52,712 nucleotides of DNA from Actinomycetota bacterium. Its GTDB lineage: Bacteria; Actinomycetota; Actinomycetes; Actinomycetales; Microbacteriaceae. The stretch is taken from contig JAFDWK010000065.1 of NCBI GenBank assembly GCA_018268515.1, forward strand, positions 1 to 52,712. The letters run 5' to 3'. Of the stretch, positions 40,977 through 49,691 are shown piece by piece. The notes beneath the pieces are model-generated. The model ran no database searches and was not told where the DNA came from. It worked only from the letters and a program-made list of their open reading frames with translations. Each line of letters begins with the position of its first letter. Position 1 is the stretch's first letter. Made by a program: the position numbers and the translations under genes.

Positions 40977-41780
40977 ATGGCCGACATCGGCGCGGAACCG
41001 GACATCGCCTCGATGCCGCTCGGGCTGCCGCCCATCGTGCGGGCCGACGGCTCGCCGGCGCGCGCGCTCGTGGTCGACGACGAACAGGCGCTCGCCGCGG
41101 CCGTGGGCGGATCCCTCACCGCCGACGGCTGGGAGGTGCGGGTCGAGCATCGCGGGCGCAGCGCGCTCATCGCGGTGCGCGAGTTCCAGCCCGACGTGGT
41201 CGTGCTCGACATCATGATGCCCGACATCGACGGCCTCGACACCCTCGAGCGGATCCGGGCCATCCGACCCGAGATCCGGGTGCTGTTCCTCACCGCGCTG
41301 GACAGCCACGACGACCGCATCGCCGGGCTGCGCGCCAGCGGCGACGACTACCTCACCAAGCCCTTCGCGATCGCCGAGCTGCAGGCCAGGGTGCGGGTAC
41401 TGGCCCGCACTGCGGCGGCGATCGCCCGGCCCGCCGAGTCGCAGCTGCACGTCGGCGACCTCGCCGTGGACAAGGCCGAGGCCACGGCGCAGCTCGGCGG
41501 GCGGGAACTCGAGCTCACCCCCACCGAGTTCGAGTTGCTGCTGCTGTTCGCCAACAATGCCGGGAAGGTGCTGCGCCGCGCGCAGATCCTCGAGGCGGTG
41601 TGGGGGTACGACTTCGGCACCGAGTCGAACCTCGTCGAGGTGTACGTGTCGAGCCTGCGCCGCAAGCTCGCGGCGTCGACCGCGCTGAACCTGGAGACGG
41701 TGCGTCTGGTCGGCTATGTGCTGCGGGTCGCCGACGACGCTGCGGGCGGATCCGACCCGTTCCCCGAGCCCGGCGCATGA
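40977..41780 (+). CDS. OmpR/PhoB-family response regulator
   Basis: A 267-residue response regulator. After an unusual ~26-residue N-terminal extension comes the receiver, with the acidic pair in VVDDEQALA, phospho-acceptor Asp78 in VVLDIMMPDIDG, Thr in LFLTALD and Lys in YLTKPFA. A winged-helix output domain follows (LTPTEFELLLLFANNAGKVLRRAQILEAVWGYDF...VYVSSLRRKL). RBS CAGGAG precedes ATG 40977. It overlaps its kinase gene by 4 nt. It probably binds the 11-bp repeats at 37531-37559. Confidence 0.95.
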   Translation: MADIGAEPDIASMPLGLPPIVRADGSPARALVVDDEQALAAAVGGSLTADGWEVRVEHRGRSALIAVREFQPDVVVLDIMMPDIDGLDTLERIRAIRPEIRVLFLTALDSHDDRIAGLRASGDDYLTKPFAIAELQARVRVLARTAAAIARPAESQLHVGDLAVDKAEATAQLGGRELELTPTEFELLLLFANNAGKVLRRAQILEAVWGYDFGTESNLVEVYVSSLRRKLAASTALNLETVRLVGYVLRVADDAAGGSDPFPEPGA

Positions 41781-43369
41781 GGCGCCCCCGCAGCCTGCGC
41801 CTGCAGGTGGTGCTCATCGCCTCGGCGCTGGTCGCGGCGGTGAGCATCGTCGTCGGCGTGGTCGCCGTGATCTCCCTGCACGACTACATGCTCGGGCAGG
41901 TCGATGCGCGCCTGAACGGCGCCGCCGCGCGCGGAGCGGACATCGCCGGCGGGAGCGGGCCGCAGGGCCCCGGCTCCACGCCGAGCACCACGCCGGGGAG
42001 CGGAACGTCTCCGAACGGCCCGGGATCCGTTCCCCGGCCGACGACGCCGACGCGGCCGAACCGCGACGACGTGGTCGGCGCCCCCGGACAGTCGGCCGGT
42101 ACGATCACCGCCGTGTTCCGCGACGGCGCGTTCCAGATCGGCGGGTGGATCGCCTCCGACGGCGTGCGGCACGACCTCACCGACGCGCAGAAGAAGCTCC
42201 TCGCCGCCCGCCTGCCCGCCGGAACCGCGGATCGCACCGCGCCGGTCACCCTGGACCTCGGCGGATCGCTCGGTGCCTACCGGGTCGCCGCGCGCACCAC
42301 GCCCAGCGGCGCCGGCGTGGTCACCGCCCTGCCGCTGGACTCGGTGACGGCGGTGACCGGGCGGCTGACGCTCGTGGTGGCGCTGGTCGGCGCGGCCTGC
42401 ATCGTGCTGGCGATCGCGGCCGCGGCGGTGGCGATGGGGCGGGCGCTGCGCCCGCTGCGCCGCGTCGCGCACACGGCGGCGGCGGTGACCGCGGTGCCGC
42501 TGGACCGGGGTGAGGTGCGGCTGGCCGCGCGCGTCGAGGCCCGCGACATCGCCTCGACCTCCGAGGTCGGGCAGGTCGGCGCCGCGCTGAACGACATGCT
42601 CGACCACGTCGAGGACGCGCTCGCCCAGCGCGAGGCCAGCGAGTCGACGATGCGCCGGTTCGTCGCCGATGCGAGCCACGAGCTGCGCACGCCGCTCGCC
42701 ACGATCCGCGCCTACGCCCAGCTCTCCGGGCGCCCCGACGCCGAGGAGCAGGAGGTGCGCGGCAACGCCGCCCTCATCGACGTCGAGGGGGTGCGCATGG
42801 GCGCTCTCATCGACCAGCTGCTCGTGCTGGCCCGGCTGGACGCGCTGCCCGAGCTGGCGCGCGACGAGACCGACGTGCGGCTGCTCGTCGCCGAGGCTGT
42901 GCTCGCCGCCCGCCTCGCCGGGCCCGACCACACCTGGGTCATGGAGCTGGGGGAGGACCCGGCCCTTGTGCGCGGGGATGCCGGCGACCTGCGCCGGGTC
43001 GTCGACAACCTTCTCGGCAACGCCCGAGTACACACCCCGGCTGGCACGACGGTGCGGGTGCGGCTGGACGAGGTGCGGACCGGTCATGACATCGGATCCG
43101 TCCGCCTCACGGTCTCCGACGACGGACCGGGCCTTGCCGAGGGCGTGCGCGAGACCGTGTTCGAGCGCTTCGCCCGGGGCGAGACCTCGCGGTCGCGCGA
43201 GGGCGGCGGCACCGGGCTCGGCATGGCGATCGCCCGTGCCGTCGTCGAGGCGCACGGCGGCACGATCGCGGTCGGGCAGGGTCCGGGTGCGGCGTTCGTG
43301 GTGACGCTGCCGATCGCCGAGCCCGGCACGGATCCGGATCCTCCCGCGCGGATTACGCTGGACGGGTGA
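41777..43369 (+). CDS. Sensor histidine kinase
   Basis: A 530-residue membrane kinase. TM1 is at residues ~9-34. An extracytoplasmic sensor of about 160 residues follows, with a Gly/Pro/Ser/Thr-rich stretch at 58-95. TM2 is at ~195-220, then HAMP. HisKA has His301 in VADASHELRTPLATIRAYAQLSG. The ATPase has DNLLGNARVHTPAG (N box), DDGPGL (G1) and GGGTGLGMAIARAVVEAHGG (G2). It pairs with the upstream response regulator. The location suggests it senses envelope or cell-wall state, but the signal is unknown. Its stop overlaps the serine dehydratase start by 4 nt (GTGA). Confidence 0.94.
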   Translation: MRRPRSLRLQVVLIASALVAAVSIVVGVVAVISLHDYMLGQVDARLNGAAARGADIAGGSGPQGPGSTPSTTPGSGTSPNGPGSVPRPTTPTRPNRDDVVGAPGQSAGTITAVFRDGAFQIGGWIASDGVRHDLTDAQKKLLAARLPAGTADRTAPVTLDLGGSLGAYRVAARTTPSGAGVVTALPLDSVTAVTGRLTLVVALVGAACIVLAIAAAAVAMGRALRPLRRVAHTAAAVTAVPLDRGEVRLAARVEARDIASTSEVGQVGAALNDMLDHVEDALAQREASESTMRRFVADASHELRTPLATIRAYAQLSGRPDAEEQEVRGNAALIDVEGVRMGALIDQLLVLARLDALPELARDETDVRLLVAEAVLAARLAGPDHTWVMELGEDPALVRGDAGDLRRVVDNLLGNARVHTPAGTTVRVRLDEVRTGHDIGSVRLTVSDDGPGLAEGVRETVFERFARGETSRSREGGGTGLGMAIARAVVEAHGGTIAVGQGPGAAFVVTLPIAEPGTDPDPPARITLDG

Positions 43370-44868
43370 CTGCGTACGTCTCGGCCTTCGACCTGTTCTC
43401 CATCGGTGTAGGACCGTCGAGCTCCCACACCGTGGGCCCGATGCGCGCCGGCGTCGACTTCGCCGCGCGCCTGTCCGCCACCGGGGCGCTGCCGCAGGTG
43501 GCGCGCATCACCTGCTCGCTGTACGGGTCGCTCGGCGCGACCGGGCTCGGCCACGGCACTCCCGACGCGGTCGTCGCGGGCCTGCGCGGCCTCACCCCCG
43601 AGGCCTGCGACCCCGCCGACGTGCGCCGCGCCTGGGCGGACTGGACGGATGGATCCGCTCTCGCGCTGAACGGCACGCACGACATCGTCTTCGTCAAGGA
43701 CGACATCACGCTCGAGCCGCGCACGCGCCTGCCCGGTCACCCCAACGCGATGACGCTGCGCGCGCTCGACGCGGACGGGATCCACCTCGCGCAGGAGACC
43801 TACTACTCGATCGGCGGCGGCTTCATCCGCCGCGACGGCGAGGAGACCGGCCGCGCGCTGGACAAGGCTGCATACCCCTTCGCCTACACGGACGCGGCCT
43901 CGCTGCTCGAGCTGTGCGACGAGAACGGCCTGACCATCGCCGAGCTGGCGCGGCGCAACGAGACCGCGCTGCGCAGCGAGGAGGAGGTCGCGGAAGGTCT
44001 TGACGCGATCTGGGACGCGATGTCCGCCTGCGTCGACGCGGGCCTGCACGCCGACGGCACGCTGCCGGGCATCCTCAAGGTCAAGCGCCGGGCCGGGGCG
44101 ATCCGGGAGCAGCTGGACGAGGTCGAATCCGACGGGCACCCCGCGGTCCCCGGCGAATGGCTCGGGGCGTTCGCCCTGGCCGTGAACGAGGAGAACGCCG
44201 CGGGCGGGCGCGTGGTCACAGCGCCCACCAACGGCGCCGCCGGGATCCTGCCTGCCGTCGCGATGTACTGGTGGCGCTTCCTCGCCGACTCCGGTCTCGG
44301 CGCGGGCAATGCGGTCACCCCCTACGGCGAGCTCGTCGGCAGCGCTCTGCTGGGCTTCGGTGCGGAGGCGTCGCTCGTCGCCGTCGGAGCGATCGAGGAC
44401 CCGGATGCGCGCGCCGAGGCGAACCGCCGCCGCGGCATCCGCCGGTTTCTGCTCACCGCGACGGCACTCGGATCCCTGTTCAAAGCGAATGCGTCGATCT
44501 CCGGCGCCGAGGGGGGCTGCCAGGCCGAGGTCGGATCCGCGTGCGCGATGGCGGCGGGCGGGCTCACCGCGGTGATGGGCGGCACGAACCGGCAGATCGA
44601 GAACGCGGCCGAGATCGCGATGGAGCACCACCTCGGGCTCACCTGCGACCCGATCGGCGGGCTCGTGCAGATCCCGTGCATCGAGCGCAACGCGATCGCC
44701 GCATCGACCGCCGTGACCGCGGCGCGGCTGGCGCTGCGCGGCGACGGGCATCACTACGTCTCGCTGGACGCCGTGGTCGAGACCATGCGCCAGACGGGCC
44801 TGGACATGTCGACCAAGTACAAGGAGACGAGCGAGGGCGGACTCGCGGTCAACGTCATCGAGTGCTGA
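43366..44868 (+). CDS. sdaA: L-serine ammonia-lyase (dehydratase), single-chain iron-sulfur type
   Basis: A 500-residue enzyme with fused beta and alpha domains. It starts [24 protein letters not shown] (beta), and the alpha part has [16 protein letters not shown]. Cysteines in [17 protein letters not shown] and [19 protein letters not shown] are the candidate 4Fe-4S ligands. It deaminates L-serine to pyruvate and ammonia. The GTG start overlaps the histidine kinase stop by 4 nt, an uncommon partner. TetR follows after 9 nt. Confidence 0.94.
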   Translation: MTAYVSAFDLFSIGVGPSSSHTVGPMRAGVDFAARLSATGALPQVARITCSLYGSLGATGLGHGTPDAVVAGLRGLTPEACDPADVRRAWADWTDGSALALNGTHDIVFVKDDITLEPRTRLPGHPNAMTLRALDADGIHLAQETYYSIGGGFIRRDGEETGRALDKAAYPFAYTDAASLLELCDENGLTIAELARRNETALRSEEEVAEGLDAIWDAMSACVDAGLHADGTLPGILKVKRRAGAIREQLDEVESDGHPAVPGEWLGAFALAVNEENAAGGRVVTAPTNGAAGILPAVAMYWWRFLADSGLGAGNAVTPYGELVGSALLGFGAEASLVAVGAIEDPDARAEANRRRGIRRFLLTATALGSLFKANASISGAEGGCQAEVGSACAMAAGGLTAVMGGTNRQIENAAEIAMEHHLGLTCDPIGGLVQIPCIERNAIAASTAVTAARLALRGDGHHYVSLDAVVETMRQTGLDMSTKYKETSEGGLAVNVIEC

Positions 44869-44877
44869 GATGAGCGC

Positions 44878-45465
44878 ATGACCACGACACGGCGCAGGGG
44901 GCGGCCCAAGGGGGAATCCGGATCCCGGGACCGGATCGTCGTCGCCGCGGAGCACGAGTTCGGCGAGAACGGCTACGACGGCGCCACGATCCGCGCGATC
45001 GCGGGGCGGGCCGAGGTCGATTCCGCGCTCGTGCACCATTACTTCGGCACCAAGGCGGATCTGTTCGCCGAGGTGATCGGCATCCCGCTGCGCCCCGATG
45101 TCGAGGTGCCCACGATCCTGCAGGGGCCGCGCGACGAGGTGGGCGAGCGCATCGTGCGGTACGTGCTGGAGGCGTTCGAACGGCCGGACCAGCGGCGGCG
45201 AGGCGTGACCATGATCCGGGTCGCGGTCGGGTCGAAGGCCATGTCGCCGGTGCTCGTCGGGTTCCTCGCGCGCGAGCTGATCGGGCGCATCTCGAGTCGT
45301 CTCGACGTGCCCGATGCCGCGCTGCGCGCCAACCTCGTCGCCTCCCAGATCGCGGGCATGATCGTGACCCGCTATGTGGCGAAGCTGCCGGCCATCGCCG
45401 AGGCCCCCGTCGACGAGCTGGTCGCACGCATCGGGCCGACGATCCAGCGCTACCTGTTCGACTGA
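44878..45465 (+). CDS. TetR-family regulator of the adjacent ABC exporter
   Basis: A 195-residue TetR protein. The basic start RRRGRPKGESGSRDRIVVAAEHEFGENGYDGATIRAIAGRAEVDSALVHHYFGTKADLFAEV is the HTH domain, and the C-terminus matches the TetR_C exporter-regulator subgroup. It lies just upstream of an ABC-2 exporter whose promoter carries a perfect 8+2+8 palindrome, its likely operator. A hairpin separates it from those genes. The drug or lipid ligand is unknown. Confidence 0.9.
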   Translation: MTTTRRRGRPKGESGSRDRIVVAAEHEFGENGYDGATIRAIAGRAEVDSALVHHYFGTKADLFAEVIGIPLRPDVEVPTILQGPRDEVGERIVRYVLEAFERPDQRRRGVTMIRVAVGSKAMSPVLVGFLARELIGRISSRLDVPDAALRANLVASQIAGMIVTRYVAKLPAIAEAPVDELVARIGPTIQRYLFD

Positions 45466-45487
45466 CGGGTCCCGCGACACGTCTCAA

Positions 45488-45536
45488 GGGACCGGGTCAT
45501 GCACCGGTCCCTGAGCGAGCGAAGCGAGACGAAGGG
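45488..45536. repeat. Terminator-like hairpin joined to REP-like element, copy 2
   Basis: GGGACCGG (45488-45495) pairs with CCGGTCCC (45504-45511) in a perfect 8-bp stem with an 8-nt loop. The right arm leads into a 30-bp REP-like element (45507-45536) that is the reverse complement of 9520-9549 with one mismatch. It sits between tetR and the exporter genes and probably ends the upstream operon. Confidence 0.7.
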
Positions 45537-45548
45537 CGCTCGGGTTCC

Positions 45549-45593
45549 TTGACGCATCCGGATCCCGGATCCATAATTCATCACATGATGAAT
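45549..45593 (+). promoter_or_regulatory. Sigma70 promoter and TetR-type operator of the ABC exporter
   Basis: TTGACG (45549-45554), a 17-nt spacer and CATAAT (45572-45577) form a near-consensus promoter. The predicted start is at the ATG (45585), so the mRNA is probably leaderless. ATTCATCA (45576-45583) and TGATGAAT (45586-45593) form a perfect palindrome with a CA spacer, overlapping the -10 and start. It is ideal for repression by the neighbouring TetR. Confidence 0.75.
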
Positions 45594-46355
45594 AACGCGG
45601 TGGTGATCGACGGGCTGCATGTGCGGCGCGGCCGGCACGACGTGTTCGACGGCCTCGCGCTGACCATCCCGCGCGGCGAGGTGACGGGGCTGCTCGGCCC
45701 CTCCGGCTGCGGCAAGACGACGCTCATGCGGGCGATCGTGGGGGTGCAGCGGATCCGCTCGGGGAAGGTCGAGGTGCTGGGGCTGCCCGCCGGATCCACG
45801 GCGCTGCGCCGCCGGGTCTCCTACGGCACGCAGGGTGCGGCGGTGTACTCCGACCTCACCGTGCGGCAGAACCTGCGCTACTTCGCCGCCGTGCTCGGGG
45901 TCGGTCACGCCGACACCGACCGTGTCATGGAGCAGGTCGGACTGACCCCCTACGCCGGGCAGCAGGTGTCGGCGCTCAGCGGCGGGCAGGCGAACCGGGT
46001 GTCGCTCGGGGCGGCCCTGCTCGGCGCGCCCGAGCTGGTCGTCCTCGATGAGCCGACCGTGGGGCTGGATCCGGTGCTGCGCTCGGAGCTGTGGGATCTG
46101 TTCCGCCGGATCGCGGAGGCGGGCACGACGATGATCGTGTCCAGCCACGTGATGGATGAGGCACTGCGCTGCGACCGGCTGCTGCTCATGCGCGAGGGGC
46201 GGATCGTGTCCGACACCACGCCGGCGGAGCTGCTGGCCGACACCGGCAAGACGGATCCGGAGCAGGCGTTCCTGGTGCTCATCGCGCGTGACGCGGAGGA
46301 GACCGGGGCACATCCGCATTCCCGGCGGGAGCAGCGAGAGGCGGCGGCATCATGA
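45585..46355 (+). CDS. ABC transporter ATP-binding protein (drug/lipid exporter type)
   Basis: A 256-residue ATPase. Walker A is GPSGCGKTT (residues 38-46), the Q-loop lies in YGTQGAAVYSDLTVRQNL, the signature is SALSGGQANRVSLGAALL and Walker B is LVVLDEPTVGLD. The C-terminal 30 residues are variable and charged. It overlaps the ABC-2 permease by 4 nt, and the pair is a two-gene exporter of the kind controlled by TetR proteins. ATG 45585 (MMN) is preferred over 45588 because it coincides with the predicted transcript start. The substrate is unknown. Confidence 0.93.
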   Translation: MMNNAVVIDGLHVRRGRHDVFDGLALTIPRGEVTGLLGPSGCGKTTLMRAIVGVQRIRSGKVEVLGLPAGSTALRRRVSYGTQGAAVYSDLTVRQNLRYFAAVLGVGHADTDRVMEQVGLTPYAGQQVSALSGGQANRVSLGAALLGAPELVVLDEPTVGLDPVLRSELWDLFRRIAEAGTTMIVSSHVMDEALRCDRLLLMREGRIVSDTTPAELLADTGKTDPEQAFLVLIARDAEETGAHPHSRREQREAAAS

Positions 46356-47086
46356 ACCCGCGACGGATGTTCGCGACGGCGGGCCGGGTGCTCACCCAGC
46401 TGCGGCACGACCCGCGCTCGATCGCGCTGATGGTGGTCGCGCCGAGCCTGCTGGTGGGGCTGTTCGCGTGGCTGTTCACCGACACGAAGGGCGTCTTCGA
46501 CACGTTCGGCGGCGCGATCCTGGGGCTGTTCCCCTTCATCGTGATGTTCCTGGTGACCTCGATCACCACGCTGCGCGAACGGCGCTCCGGCACCCTGGAG
46601 CGACTCATGACGACCCCGCTGGGAAAGACCGACTTCGTGCTCGGGTACGCCCTGGCGTTCGGGCTCATGGCGGTGCTGCAGGCCGTCGTCACGGTGGCGT
46701 TCTCGGTCTACGTATGCGGGCTCACCGTGGACGGTCCGCTCTGGCAGCTCGGACTGGTCGCGGTCGTGGACGCCCTGCTGGGCACGTCGCTCGGGCTGCT
46801 CGCGAGCGCCTTCGCGCAGACCGAGTTCCAGGCCGTGCAGTTCATGCCGGTGCTGGTGTTCCCGCAGATCATCCTGGGCGGGCTGTTCATGCCGCGGGAC
46901 AAGATGCCCGATGTGCTGCACGCGATCTCCGACTGGCTGCCGCTCAGCCACGCGATCGACGCGATCCAGGCCGTCACCGCGGGCACGAGCGGCTGGGATC
47001 TCTGGCGGCCCGTGCTGATCATCGCCGTGTTCGCCGTGGCGTTCCTCGTACTCGCGCCCCTGACGCTGCGCCGGCGCACGGCCTAG
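46352..47086 (+). CDS. ABC-2 type transporter permease
   Basis: A 244-residue permease with six helices. The first (SIALMVVAPSLLVGLFAWLF) is followed by the family block LRERRSGTLERLMTTPLGKTDFVLGYALAFG. The later block FQAVQFMPVLVFPQIILGGLFMPRDKMPDVLHAISDWLPLSHAIDAI is characteristic of ABC-2 exporters. It forms the membrane half of the exporter with the preceding ATPase. Its stop TAG overlaps the convergent HrpB stop (shared CTAG, 47083-47086). Confidence 0.93.
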   Translation: MNPRRMFATAGRVLTQLRHDPRSIALMVVAPSLLVGLFAWLFTDTKGVFDTFGGAILGLFPFIVMFLVTSITTLRERRSGTLERLMTTPLGKTDFVLGYALAFGLMAVLQAVVTVAFSVYVCGLTVDGPLWQLGLVAVVDALLGTSLGLLASAFAQTEFQAVQFMPVLVFPQIILGGLFMPRDKMPDVLHAISDWLPLSHAIDAIQAVTAGTSGWDLWRPVLIIAVFAVAFLVLAPLTLRRRTA

Positions 47087-49674
47087 TCGCGCGCGGCGCG
47101 GTTCTTGGTGTGCCGGGTCGGGGCGGCCTGCCACGGGTCCTCCGGCCACGGGTGCTTCGGATAGCGGCCGCGCATCTCCGCGCGCACCTGGGCGTAAGGG
47201 CCCGACCAGAACGACGCCAGATCGTCGGTGACGGCGAGCGGACGTCCGGCGGGGGACAGCAGGTGGAAGAGCACGGGCACGCGCTCTCCGGCCAGGCGCG
47301 GCGTCTCGGCCCAGCCGAAGCACTCCTGCAGCTTCACCGCGACCACCGGACGTGCGGCGGGATCGTCGTGCGGCGGGTAGGCGATCCGGATCCGGGATCC
47401 GCTCGGCACCTCGAGGCGTTCCGGGACGAGGGCGTCGAACTCCGCGGCGGCGGGCCAGGGCAGCAGCCGGCGCAGCGCCGGGGCGAGGTCGATCCGCGCG
47501 GTCGGGGTTCCGGTCGCGAGGGCGTCGATCTCGGGGCCGAGCCAGTCGTCGAGCGCGGCGGTCAGGGCGGCGTCGGACACGTCGGGCCAGGGTGAGCCGA
47601 GCGCGTGGTGCAGCAGGGCGAGCCGGCGGCGCAGCTGATCCGCGGCCTCCGACCAGGCGAACATCCCGAGTCCCTGCGCGAGCAGCGCGCGTCGCACCGC
47701 GTCGCGGCCCTCCTCCGCGCTCGGGCGCAGGGGGACCGATGAGCGCACGATCGCGCCGATCCGGCGTTCGCGCCGCGCGGTGATCCTGCCGTTCGCGAAC
47801 TCCGCCTCGAGGCGGTCCGTGATCAGGTGGCCGGCCGCCCGTTCGGCCTGTGCCTCCGTGATCGCCGCGGCCGCCCGGATGACCGCGCCGGTTCCGCCGG
47901 CCGCCCGCCCCGCGGCGCGGGCCACATCGGCGACGGCCAGCCAGGCGCTGTCGGCGAGCGGACCCCGGACACCCGCGCGCGTTCCGGAGGCGAGCAGGAA
48001 CGTCGCGCCGTCGGAGGCGCGCTCGACCCGCCGGGCCACGCGGGCGGGGAAGGCGAGGGCGATCACGAGGCCGGCATCGTCGATGTGGCCCACGGCGGGC
48101 GAGGACGACGGCGGCGTCGGATCCGGCGTGGAGCGCGGGGTCGGCGGTGCGAACCGCTGCAGCCGCCGCACCTCCTGCGACCACCGGCGGGCGTCCGGCC
48201 CGCGGCCGTGGCGCAGGGCGACGATCGCCGCCGCGACGTCGGCATCGGGCACGCGCAGGTCTCCGCCGAGCAGGGCGACGACCTCGGCCGCCACCCGGGC
48301 GCCGACTGCTCCGGCTCCCTCGACCAGAGCGCGGGCGAGGCGCGGGTCGACCGGGATCCGGGCCAGTGCGCGACCTTCGGCAGTGGCCCGGCCGTCGGCG
48401 TCGGTCGCGCCCAGGTCGTGCAGCACGGTCTGCGCCTCGGCGAGGGCATCGGTGGGGAGCGGATCGATCAGCCTCAGCCCCGTGCCGCCGGGGGCGCCCC
48501 AGCACGCCAGCAGCAGTGCGGCATCGGCGAGGTCCGCGGTCGCGATCTCGGGGGCCGGCTGGGCGGGCGTCGCCGCGAAGGTCCGCTCGTCGAGACAGCG
48601 CACGACCGTGCCCGGACCCTGACGCGTGGCGCGGCCGGCGCGCTGCACGGCGGAGGAGCGGGCGGCGCCGGCCGTGACGAGCCCGCTCATGCCGCGCGTC
48701 GCGTCGCGTTGCGGGAACCGGGACAGGCCGCTGTCGACCACGAGCCGCACGCCCGGCACGGTGAGCGACGACTCGGCCAGCGACGTGGTGACGATGATCC
48801 GCGGGGTCTCGGATCCGGCCCGGCCGCGGATCACCGCGTCCTGCTCCGCCGCCGGGATCTGCCCGTGCAGCTCGCGCACGTCGAAGCCGGGTGCGTCGGA
48901 GCGGAGCCGGCGCGCGATCTCGGCGACCTCGCGCGCGCCCGGTGCGAAGACCAGCGCATCCGCGGCGGGGTCGTCGCGGACCAGGTCCCGGGCCGCGGAC
49001 GCCGCGGTGCGCGCCACGTGATCGAGGAAGCCCCAGGTGACGCCGCGCTCGTCCAGCCGCGGCACCGGGCTCGGCGCCCAGCGCTCGGTGAGCGGATGCG
49101 CGGGCACGGTGTGCGCGACGATCGGCGCCGGTGCGTCGTCGTTCCCGATCACCGCGGCGATGCGCTCGGCGTCGAGGGTCGCCGACATCGCGACGAGGGT
49201 GAGGTCGTCGCGCAGCTCGCACACCTCGCCGAGCAGGCCGATCAGCAGGTCGGTCTCGAGAGCGCGTTCGTGCACCTCGTCGAGGACGACCGCGTCCACG
49301 CCGTCCAGGCCCGGATCCTGGAGCAGCCGGCGCAGCAGCACGCCCGCGGTGACGAACTCGACGCGCGTGTCGCCGCTCACGGCGCGTTCACCGCGGACCG
49401 TGAACCCGACCCGGGCGCCGAGCGCGGATCCGTCGAGCTGCGCGAGCCGTCTCGCCGCCGCGCGGGCGGCGACCCGGCGGGGCTGGGTGACGATCACACG
49501 GCCGGGGCCGTGCGAGGCGAGCAGGGGAGGGACCAGGGTGGTCTTGCCGGTGCCGGGTGGTGCGCTGATGACCGCGGCGGTGCCGGCCTCGAGCGCCGCG
49601 GCGACCTCATCGAGGGCCGCGGCGAAGGACAGTCCGTCGCCGATCCTGCGGAGGTCGAAGGGCGCGGACGTCAT
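47083..49674 (-). CDS. hrpB: ATP-dependent helicase HrpB
   Basis: An 863-residue DEAH-family helicase. Walker A is APPGTGKTTLVPPLL (residues ~39-53), the DEVH box lies in VDAVVLDEVHERALETDLLIGLL, then LVAMSATLDAERI, IIVTTSLAESSLTVPGVRLVVDSG and QRAGRATRQGPG of the C-terminal helicase domain. HrpB-specific C-terminal sequence includes WPAAAEFDALVPERLEVPSGSRIRI and LQECFGWAETPRL. It is a putative RNA/DNA helicase of unclear cellular role. It is full length and convergent with the exporter. Confidence 0.95.
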   Translation of the reverse strand: MTSAPFDLRRIGDGLSFAAALDEVAAALEAGTAAVISAPPGTGKTTLVPPLLASHGPGRVIVTQPRRVAARAAARRLAQLDGSALGARVGFTVRGERAVSGDTRVEFVTAGVLLRRLLQDPGLDGVDAVVLDEVHERALETDLLIGLLGEVCELRDDLTLVAMSATLDAERIAAVIGNDDAPAPIVAHTVPAHPLTERWAPSPVPRLDERGVTWGFLDHVARTAASAARDLVRDDPAADALVFAPGAREVAEIARRLRSDAPGFDVRELHGQIPAAEQDAVIRGRAGSETPRIIVTTSLAESSLTVPGVRLVVDSGLSRFPQRDATRGMSGLVTAGAARSSAVQRAGRATRQGPGTVVRCLDERTFAATPAQPAPEIATADLADAALLLACWGAPGGTGLRLIDPLPTDALAEAQTVLHDLGATDADGRATAEGRALARIPVDPRLARALVEGAGAVGARVAAEVVALLGGDLRVPDADVAAAIVALRHGRGPDARRWSQEVRRLQRFAPPTPRSTPDPTPPSSSPAVGHIDDAGLVIALAFPARVARRVERASDGATFLLASGTRAGVRGPLADSAWLAVADVARAAGRAAGGTGAVIRAAAAITEAQAERAAGHLITDRLEAEFANGRITARRERRIGAIVRSSVPLRPSAEEGRDAVRRALLAQGLGMFAWSEAADQLRRRLALLHHALGSPWPDVSDAALTAALDDWLGPEIDALATGTPTARIDLAPALRRLLPWPAAAEFDALVPERLEVPSGSRIRIAYPPHDDPAARPVVAVKLQECFGWAETPRLAGERVPVLFHLLSPAGRPLAVTDDLASFWSGPYAQVRAEMRGRYPKHPWPEDPWQAAPTRHTKNRAARD

Positions 49675-49691
49675 CCCTCCAGTCTGCCGCG

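Noticed and set aside
41714-43255. Large minus-strand open frame opposite the histidine kinase
   Set aside because: High GC opens long antisense frames. Its composition is Arg/Gly/His-rich without motifs, whereas the kinase frame carries every expected box.
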